Origin: Fluoribacter gormanii
GTDB taxonomy: Bacteria; Pseudomonadota; Gammaproteobacteria; Legionellales; Legionellaceae
NCBI RefSeq assembly: GCF_900156395.1
Contig: NZ_FTNL01000023.1
Span: 1 to 64,000, forward strand
Length of the DNA: 64,000 nt
Direction: 5' to 3'
Within the stretch, counting starts at the first letter, position 1. Each line of letters opens with the position of its first letter. The notes beneath the pieces are model-generated. The model saw only the letters and a program-made list of their open reading frames with translations, had not been told where the DNA came from and did not search any database. Made by a program: the position numbers and the translations under genes. Shown piece after piece: positions 57,920 through 64,000 of this stretch.

Positions 57920-58894
57920 ATGAAGCAGGCATTCATTGAAAAGCAAAAACAAATAAGCTCCGTTAAGGCTTTTTTTTCTCGTGAATTGGAACAAAAATTA
58001 AGTCTTATTGAAGTACAAGGGCCGTTATTGACTTGCGTAGGGGATGGCGTACAAGATAACTTGTCAGGCACCGAACAAGCGGTCTCTGTTAAGGTTAAAG
58101 CCATACCAGAACGTTCTTTTGAGATTGTTCACTCTTTAGCGAAATGGAAAAGAAAGTTACTCGCGGAGTTTGCTTTTCAGGCAGAGGAAGGTATTTATAC
58201 TCATATGAGTGCTTTAAGACCTGACGAGGAAGTGTTAAGTGCCACCCATTCAGTTTTTGTAGATCAATGGGATTGGGAGCGGGTCATCGATGATAAAGAT
58301 CGCTGTTTAAGCTATTTGAAAAAAACGGTTATTGAACTTTATGAAGCAATAAAGAAAACGGAAAAAATGGTTAGTGAGCTATATGGTTTAAAACCATTTT
58401 TACCAGAATATATTCATTTTATTTATACCGAAGAATTACTCGCCTTATATCCTCATCTATCGCCAAAAGAAAGAGAGCGAGCTATTACCAAAAAATATGG
58501 GGCCGTTTTTTTAATTGGAATTGGTGGCGCACTATCCAATGGAAAACCCCATGATTTACGCGCCCCTGATTATGATGATTGGAGCACCGTCAATGAAGTG
58601 GGATTAACCGGGCTAAATGGTGATATTTTAGTCTGGAACCCGGTACTCTCTGATGTTTTTGAAATTTCTTCGATGGGTATTCGAGTTAATGAGGCCATAT
58701 TAAAATACCAACTGGCATTGACAGGTTGTCAGCATCGTTTGGATTTTGATTGGCACCAGAAATTAATATCCGGCTCTTTACCGCAAACGATTGGGGGCGG
58801 AATTGGTCAATCTCGTTTAGTAATGCTTTTGTTACAGAAAAAACATATTGGACAAGTTCAATGTGGTGTTTGGCCCGAAGCTACAGAAATTTGA
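57920..58894 (+). CDS. asnA: Aspartate-ammonia ligase (asparagine synthetase A)
   Basis: 324 residues, full length for Asn[21 protein letters not shown] leads, then [60 protein letters not shown] and [10 protein letters not shown]. The late part [20 protein letters not shown] is the class II tRNA-synthetase-like motif 3 Arg region. It makes asparagine from aspartate and ammonia using ATP. AGG seven bases before ATG 57920. A perfect TATAAT lies at 57884-57889. It is followed by an 11-bp hairpin. Confidence 0.95.
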   Translation: MKQAFIEKQKQISSVKAFFSRELEQKLSLIEVQGPLLTCVGDGVQDNLSGTEQAVSVKVKAIPERSFEIVHSLAKWKRKLLAEFAFQAEEGIYTHMSALRPDEEVLSATHSVFVDQWDWERVIDDKDRCLSYLKKTVIELYEAIKKTEKMVSELYGLKPFLPEYIHFIYTEELLALYPHLSPKERERAITKKYGAVFLIGIGGALSNGKPHDLRAPDYDDWSTVNEVGLTGLNGDILVWNPVLSDVFEISSMGIRVNEAILKYQLALTGCQHRLDFDWHQKLISGSLPQTIGGGIGQSRLVMLLLQKKHIGQVQCGVWPEATEI

Positions 58895-58914
58895 AAACAA
58901 TGAAGAACAATAAC

Positions 58915-58949
58915 CGTAATCCAAGGTACTGCGAAACACTTGGATTACG
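58915..58949 (+). terminator. Perfect 11-bp hairpin after asnA
   Basis: CGTAATCCAAG (58915-58925) and CTTGGATTACG (58939-58949) with a 13-base loop, 20 bp after the stop codon. No T-run follows, so it may stabilise the transcript end rather than terminate. Confidence 0.5.
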
Positions 58950-59057
58950 ATATGAGTCCGATCAGAAAAACACAAATTATTTTGCAAAATGTACTTGTTT
59001 GTGATGTTGGCGTTCGTTTAATCAACTATAATTTCTAATCATAAAGCCCGCTTTTAA

Positions 59058-60314
59058 ATGGATAAGCAAATGCAAAAGGAATGGATTTCATTTTCATTCG
59101 GCAGTGTTGGCAGGATTATATTCATACTTCTTAATCTCGCTCAGGCATCATTTGCGCAAGAAACCTCAACGAGCAGTCAATCATCCATTAAGATCGGAAG
59201 CAGTACGGCCTTACAAGGACCAGCCCAAACGCTGGGACAACGTATGACCCTGGGTGAAAAAATATATTTTGATAAAATAAATGCTGCCGGGGGTATCAAT
59301 GGTCAAAAAATTATATTGATTGTCCATAATGATTCATATGAACCTTCGCTTACTGCGCCTAACATGCGCAAATTAATTACGCGGGAGCAGGTACTTGCTG
59401 TTATCGGCAATGTAGGATCACCTACTGCTGCGGTTTCAGTCCCAATCGCTCAAGAATTGAAAACATTGCTCTACGGTTGCTATGCTGGAGCACAAGTACT
59501 TCATAAGAATCCACCGGATCGATACATTTTTAATTTTCGTGCAAGCTATGCAGAGGAAACGGCTGCTATGGTAAAAGGTTTGTTGAGGGCGGGAGTTAAA
59601 CCTGATGAGATCGCATTTTTTACCCAAAATGATTTATTTGGGGATTCTGGATATTTGGGCGCCATCACTGCATTAAAAGAAGCCGGTTATCAAGATTCAG
59701 AAAAATTAGCTCATGGCCGATTCACTAGAAATACATTAAATGTGGAAGAAGGGCTGTCAGAAATTCTGGATGCAAAAAAATTACCAAAAGCAATCATTAT
59801 CGTTGCTCCTTATCAGCCCTCTGCCCAATTCATTAAGTTGGCAACTAAAGAGTTGCCAAATACCTTGTTTCTCAATGTTTCTTTTGTAGGAAGTGAAACC
59901 TTGGCAAAGGAACTTGGGTCAGTAGGAGAAAATCATGTGATAGTGACTCAGGTTGTTCCGAGTTATGATTCGGACCTGCCCGCTGTCAAAGAGTATCGGG
60001 AAAGTATAAAAAAATATGCAAAGGGTGCCCAACCTGGTTATGTTTCATTAGAAGGCTATCTCGCGACAAAGTTATTTACTCTGGGATTACAACGAGCAGC
60101 AGACGCTAATAAACTGACACGGGAAGGGATTGTTGAGGCCATGGAAAACCTGCACGATGTGGATATCGGTATCGGTATTCCTATAAGTTATGATAAAAAC
60201 AATCACCAGGCACTGCATAGGGTTTGGCCTACTATATTAAGGAATGGGAAATTTACCTCTTTTGATTGGAGTGAATTGAGTCCATTAGTCAAGGATAAAT
60301 GGAAGGATCATTAA
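59058..60314 (+). CDS. Periplasmic binding protein, branched-chain amino-acid type (Peripla_BP_6)
   Basis: 418 residues with a signal peptide ([17 protein letters not shown]) and the family layout. [20 protein letters not shown] leads, then [58 protein letters not shown] and the C-terminal [19 protein letters not shown]. The gene ends in a TAATG overlap with the hybrid kinase, and no ABC permease is present. So it probably serves as ligand-binding partner of that kinase rather than for uptake, by analogy with kinase-linked receptors. ATG 59058 has no clear ribosome site; ATG 59070 is possible. Confidence 0.85.
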   Translation: MDKQMQKEWISFSFGSVGRIIFILLNLAQASFAQETSTSSQSSIKIGSSTALQGPAQTLGQRMTLGEKIYFDKINAAGGINGQKIILIVHNDSYEPSLTAPNMRKLITREQVLAVIGNVGSPTAAVSVPIAQELKTLLYGCYAGAQVLHKNPPDRYIFNFRASYAEETAAMVKGLLRAGVKPDEIAFFTQNDLFGDSGYLGAITALKEAGYQDSEKLAHGRFTRNTLNVEEGLSEILDAKKLPKAIIIVAPYQPSAQFIKLATKELPNTLFLNVSFVGSETLAKELGSVGENHVIVTQVVPSYDSDLPAVKEYRESIKKYAKGAQPGYVSLEGYLATKLFTLGLQRAADANKLTREGIVEAMENLHDVDIGIGIPISYDKNNHQALHRVWPTILRNGKFTSFDWSELSPLVKDKWKDH

Positions 60315-63232
60315 TGTACAGGAAACTAAAATTATCATTGGTAAATGTGTTTCTGTTATTTTTTATTCTTACTATCATTTTCACGCTGATTCTTAGCTCG
60401 GCGGCGCTCTATTTTAACCATCAACTAATCCAAAATCAGAATCTGTTATTAACTGTTTTTTCAATCGAAAACGCGCGATTTAAAATGAGTAATGCACGAG
60501 CTTTATTTTTAGTGAGGCAACAAAGCATTTTAACAGCACGTGAAGAAGATGAATTATCTAAATTGGAGCCTCGTTTACCGATAGAGTTGCGTTTTATTGA
60601 AGGCCAGGAAAAATTAGCTTCTATTACCAGTGAAGTTCCCCCTATCTTACAAGCACTTCAAAAACTTAAAGTGATCTATCAGGAGTTTTTAAAAATTGAT
60701 GATAGATTATTGATATTGACCGAAGCTTTTTTGAAAGCGAAAAACGAATTGGCCAATCAAAAACAGCTTATTGATAAAGAAGTTAAAACCATTCACAACC
60801 AGTCAGAAAATATCAGTGGTATTTTAACTTATCAATATAAAAAAAACATTCGTCAACTGCGTGGTTATCTCCAGGAGGGGAAACTGACGCACAGTGACCA
60901 GCTTAAAGCAACTTTAGATGATCTGATTTTTAATAATATTTCTGACGCCTTTCGAGTTGATGAAAAAATTAACACCGAGTTGGCATTTCTCATAGGATTA
61001 ATCGAGCAACTCGCAGAAGAAGAGAATTCAGATGAATTGAATAATTTAGAAGAAAATCAACTTATACCGCTTATTCCGTTAGTTCGTTCTAAATTGCAAC
61101 AATTAAACAATTTATTACAGGATAATCCACAATTACATCAATCTGCACTAGATTTGAGTCGTCAATTTGATTTGGTTGCTGATCAATTGACTAAAGGTTC
61201 AGCAAGTATCATTTCTCTACGTAAGGATCTCAATAATCTCAAATTGCAACTACAAAAAAATCATATCGAGGTACATAACAACCTAGTGAGTCTCTCGAAA
61301 CAATTTGACAACTTGGATGCAATAACTAGAAAACTAAAGAGACAATCATTATTAACTTTTCAAAAACTCATTTCAACCAATCGTATGATTATGATCAGCT
61401 TGCCAATTGGGATTCTGTTGTTAACTATTATTGTCGCGTACATTTTTTTACATGCTATTTCGAAATCATTGAATTCATTAACTGTGGCTATGCAAAGGAT
61501 TACCAAAAATAAGGTCAGCTTAAAACATCGTTTGGAGATGACTCCCTACGATGATCTGAACAAGGTCGTGACAAGCTTCAATGCCATGTCTGAGAGCCTG
61601 CACTATACACAAGAGCATTTACACGAATTGGTGGATTCAAGAACCATGGAGCTGAAAAATGTAAATCAAAATCTCGAAAAGTTGGTAGTTCAATTAAACG
61701 AAGCCAAGAAAGATTCTGAAGTGGCGAATAAAGCCAAATCTGAATTTATCGCTAATACCAGCCACGAATTACGTACTCCACTTAATGCCATCATAGGCTA
61801 CTGCGAATTATTGGAAGAAGAAATGGAGGACGATGGCCATCAAAGTTATGTGGATGATCTCAAAAAAATAGAATCTTCAGCAAAACATTTGTTGTCTCTT
61901 ATCAACGACATATTGGATTTATCGAAGATTGAAGCGGGCAAGATGGATATTTTTCTGGAGGATGTCAATGTCCCCAATATGATTAAGGATCTGGAAGCTA
62001 TAATCGTTCCTTTGGTAAATAAGAATATGAATTCATTTAAATATGAGCTCGACCCTCAAGTGAGCATCATGCACACAGATCTCGTAAAAGTCAGACAATG
62101 CCTGTTAAATTTAATTAGCAATGCAGCTAAATTTACTAAAGAAGGGACGATTATTTTAACTGTGAAGCCGATAATGAGTAACGATAGAGCGTACATACAA
62201 TTTGCAGTGAGTGACACAGGGATTGGCCTGACACGTGAGCAATTAGGCACATTGTTTAAAGCGTTTTCTCAGGCAGAGTCGTCAACTACACGCCGATTCG
62301 GTGGTACAGGATTAGGTCTTTATTTGACCAAAAGCTTCTCTAAAATCCTGGGCGGGGATGTTACTATTGAGAGTGAATATGGTAAAGGTTCCACTTTCAC
62401 CATAATGTTACCAACGATTAGCACCGTGGGGGTTGAGAAAATTTCTTCGAACAAACTACCAAAACTGAATGCCAAGGAAAAAGCAGCAGTTAAAACAGTT
62501 TTAGTGGTTGATGATGATCCTGAAATTCATAAAATAATGGAGAAAAGCCTGAATAAATCAGGTATCCGAGTATTGCATGCATTTCATGGAGAAGAATGCC
62601 TTTCTTTGGCAAGAACATATCAGCCTGATTTGATTACTCTTGATGTTATTATGCCCATGATGGATGGATGGGCCACTTTATCGGCATTAAAAGCTGATGC
62701 CAATCTTGTCAATATCCCTGTAATTTTAGTTTCGATGTTGCTCGAAAAAGACCTGGGTTTTGCTTTAGGTGCCGTTGATTATCTCAATAAGCCGATTGAG
62801 CCTAGGACACTTATGGATAAAATTGAGCACATATTGCCTAAGGATGCACTCAAATCCGTATTAATTGTGGATGATGAAGCGGATTCACGGCAGATCATGC
62901 GAAGAGCCATCAAAAAATCTAATTGGAACGTACTGGAAGCTAAAAATGGCCGTGATGCGTTAGCTGTTTTAGCTGAGCAAACTCCCTCTCTTATCCTTCT
63001 GGATTTATTAATGCCAGAGATGGATGGTTTTGATGTGATTCGTGAATTACAAAAGCATGAGAAATGGGCGCAAATTCCTGTAATTATTGTAACCGCAAAA
63101 GAATTAACTCAGGAAGAACGCGATTTTCTAATGAATTCGAGCAAAGTTGTTTTACAAAAAAATTCTTATAATCGCCAACAACTTATTGCAACGATAACGG
63201 ATCAGATTGAACAAATAATTAAAAATCGTTAG
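60314..63232 (+). CDS. Hybrid sensor histidine kinase with two receiver domains
   Basis: 972 residues. Transmembrane 1 is near the start ([20 protein letters not shown]). A mostly helical periplasmic region of about 320 residues follows, then transmembrane 2 ([20 protein letters not shown]) and HAMP. The DHp has phospho-accepting His484 in [17 protein letters not shown]. The ATPase domain has [12 protein letters not shown]. Two receivers follow, with Asp777 ([11 protein letters not shown]) and Asp897 ([11 protein letters not shown]). The start is ATG 60314 in a TAATG overlap with the binding-protein gene, with AAGGA seven bases upstream. The periplasmic domain probably reads the ligand state of that protein. 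Signal and output gene are unknown. Confidence 0.9.
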   Translation: MYRKLKLSLVNVFLLFFILTIIFTLILSSAALYFNHQLIQNQNLLLTVFSIENARFKMSNARALFLVRQQSILTAREEDELSKLEPRLPIELRFIEGQEKLASITSEVPPILQALQKLKVIYQEFLKIDDRLLILTEAFLKAKNELANQKQLIDKEVKTIHNQSENISGILTYQYKKNIRQLRGYLQEGKLTHSDQLKATLDDLIFNNISDAFRVDEKINTELAFLIGLIEQLAEEENSDELNNLEENQLIPLIPLVRSKLQQLNNLLQDNPQLHQSALDLSRQFDLVADQLTKGSASIISLRKDLNNLKLQLQKNHIEVHNNLVSLSKQFDNLDAITRKLKRQSLLTFQKLISTNRMIMISLPIGILLLTIIVAYIFLHAISKSLNSLTVAMQRITKNKVSLKHRLEMTPYDDLNKVVTSFNAMSESLHYTQEHLHELVDSRTMELKNVNQNLEKLVVQLNEAKKDSEVANKAKSEFIANTSHELRTPLNAIIGYCELLEEEMEDDGHQSYVDDLKKIESSAKHLLSLINDILDLSKIEAGKMDIFLEDVNVPNMIKDLEAIIVPLVNKNMNSFKYELDPQVSIMHTDLVKVRQCLLNLISNAAKFTKEGTIILTVKPIMSNDRAYIQFAVSDTGIGLTREQLGTLFKAFSQAESSTTRRFGGTGLGLYLTKSFSKILGGDVTIESEYGKGSTFTIMLPTISTVGVEKISSNKLPKLNAKEKAAVKTVLVVDDDPEIHKIMEKSLNKSGIRVLHAFHGEECLSLARTYQPDLITLDVIMPMMDGWATLSALKADANLVNIPVILVSMLLEKDLGFALGAVDYLNKPIEPRTLMDKIEHILPKDALKSVLIVDDEADSRQIMRRAIKKSNWNVLEAKNGRDALAVLAEQTPSLILLDLLMPEMDGFDVIRELQKHEKWAQIPVIIVTAKELTQEERDFLMNSSKVVLQKNSYNRQQLIATITDQIEQIIKNR

Positions 63233-63243
63233 GAGATACTGCT

Positions 63244-63621
63244 ATGGCGGTAAAAATCTTGATTGTGGAAGATAATGAATTGAATCTTGATATGTTATCA
63301 AGACGTTTGCAACGCAAAGGATATGAGGTAAGCAGCGCAGTAGATGGAGAAAAAGGAGTCATCATGGCAAGAGATGAACATCCGGATCTTATTTTAATGG
63401 ACTTAAGCCTTCCTGTTTTAGACGGTTATGGAGCTACGCGACAACTCAAATCAGATCCAAAAACCCAATCCATCCCTATTATTGCTTTAACGGCACATGC
63501 TATGGTGGGAGATCGAGAAAAAGCGGTAGCAGCAGGTTGCGATGAATATGAAGTGAAGCCTATTGATCTTCCCCGCCTTCTTGAGAAGATCGAACGATTA
63601 GTAAAAAAACCTGCAGAGTAA
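63244..63621 (+). CDS. Single-domain response regulator (DivK-like)
   Basis: 125 residues with receiver motifs: ILIVEDNELNLDMLSRRLQR, Asp53 in LILMDLSLPVLDGYGA, ALTAHAMVGDREKA and the Lys in EYEVKPIDLP. It lies 11 bp after the hybrid kinase, with AGGAG eight bases upstream, so it is the third gene of the operon and its likely phosphorylation target. With no output domain, it must act by protein contact, perhaps with the next gene product. Confidence 0.9.
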   Translation: MAVKILIVEDNELNLDMLSRRLQRKGYEVSSAVDGEKGVIMARDEHPDLILMDLSLPVLDGYGATRQLKSDPKTQSIPIIALTAHAMVGDREKAVAAGCDEYEVKPIDLPRLLEKIERLVKKPAE

Positions 63622-63654
63622 AAGAGAATTTCACTCGATAAGGGAACAGAATTA

Positions 63655-64000
63655 ATGAATCTCAATAAAAAAACAAAGCAGGACCGTAAATTAACTCTAA
63701 CACGAGAACGAGAAGCTTTATTTGCCAGCTTACGGAGTGAGTTTTCCACACCTCTTGATGTAATTGTTGGCTACGCTGAGATTTTACTTGATGAGCTTTC
63801 ATTCTATCAACTGGACAGGTACAAGGATGATCTTGAAAAGATTTTACAATCAGGGAAACTCTTGCAACGCCGTGTCGATGAAGTATTAAGCTTGGGCTCG
63901 ATTGAGAGAAAAACAAAAGCGTTTAATTTAAAAACATTTAGCAGTGATTTGCAATTTAATTTACTTACCCCACTCAATTCGGTGATTGGCTATTGTGAGT
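63655..64000 (+). CDS. Partial signalling protein with tandem histidine-less DHp-like segments
   Basis: The gene begins at ATG 63655 (AGGGA upstream), 33 bp after the response regulator, and runs off the window; 115 residues are visible. Residues ~20-45 read LRSEFSTPLDVIVGYAEILL, and residues ~102-115 read FNLLTPLNSVIGYCE. Both match the [14 protein letters not shown] region of histidine kinase dimerisation domains. In both, the phospho-accepting His is replaced (by Ser and Phe). The visible part is therefore a pseudo-kinase or receiver-interaction module; what follows it, for example a cyclase or ATPase domain, lies outside the window. Confidence 0.7.
   Translation, partial: MNLNKKTKQDRKLTLTREREALFASLRSEFSTPLDVIVGYAEILLDELSFYQLDRYKDDLEKILQSGKLLQRRVDEVLSLGSIERKTKAFNLKTFSSDLQFNLLTPLNSVIGYCE

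Noticed and set aside
63426-63916. Two minus-strand frames at the window end
   Set aside because: They are antisense to the response regulator and the partial DHp-like gene, both of which have good start sites and domains.

Overview
The window looks like a chromosome segment of a Legionella species, probably not L. pneumophila itself. The base composition is AT-rich and most genes use ATG with clear GGAG-type ribosome sites. There are many eukaryote-like coding sequences: ankyrin, HEAT, Fic, F-box, Ras-like GTPase, pentapeptide and giant coiled-coil proteins. Several have acidic, polar C-terminal tails of the kind recognised by the Dot/Icm type IVB secretion system. Genus and effector status are inferences from gene content; no Dot/Icm gene lies in the window.

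Layout. 1-5.4 kb: a copy of a roughly 60-bp dispersed repeat, a leucine-rich-repeat-like protein, a PAS-HD-GYP gene frameshifted inside a pentanucleotide repeat, a GNAT acetyltransferase, a GCS2-type carboxylate-amine ligase and a MarR regulator. 5.4-20.2 kb: a dense block of effector-like genes: a phosphoribosyltransferase/HAD fusion, an exported adenosine-deaminase-like enzyme, a papain-like cysteine protease with ankyrin repeats, a Fic protein, a Ras-like GTPase, a HEAT-repeat protein and a 1011-residue ankyrin protein. 20.3-22.1 kb: a two-gene MEDS sensor/GAF-HD-GYP operon. 22.2-23.0 kb: a decayed IS66 transposase between inverted copies of the repeat found at position 1. 23.0-31.4 kb: a small unknown protein, an ankyrin protein, trxC, katG, an aminotransferase, a LuxR-type regulator and an exported class II cAMP phosphodiesterase. 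31.4-45.1 kb: a second repeat family, a pentapeptide protein, two P-loop kinase-like genes, an MFS exporter, a 1387-residue coiled-coil protein, a YbaK deacylase, an F-box membrane protein, a small ankyrin-like protein, a LysR regulator and a coiled-coil-start protein. 45.1-58.9 kb: a solute-binding protein, a second MFS exporter, a FIST/PAS-PAS-GGDEF operon, divergent nagA and nagB, a single-domain response regulator, a HEPN-like protein, a BrkB/YihY membrane protein, an internally duplicated effector-like protein and the divergent asnC-like/asnA pair. 59.0 kb to the end: a signalling operon of a periplasmic binding protein, a hybrid histidine kinase with two receivers, a response regulator, and a cut-off protein with two histidine-less DHp-like segments.

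The window is rich in second-messenger genes: one GGDEF, two HD-GYP (one out of frame) and one cAMP phosphodiesterase. Their sensors (MEDS, FIST, PAS, GAF) are encoded in overlapping pairs. A host-directed set of protein-interaction and protein-modifying genes is scattered between housekeeping genes rather than sitting in one island. Long hairpins close many convergent gene pairs, and short G or C runs occur inside several effector-like genes. I found no rRNA, tRNA or CRISPR array by reading.
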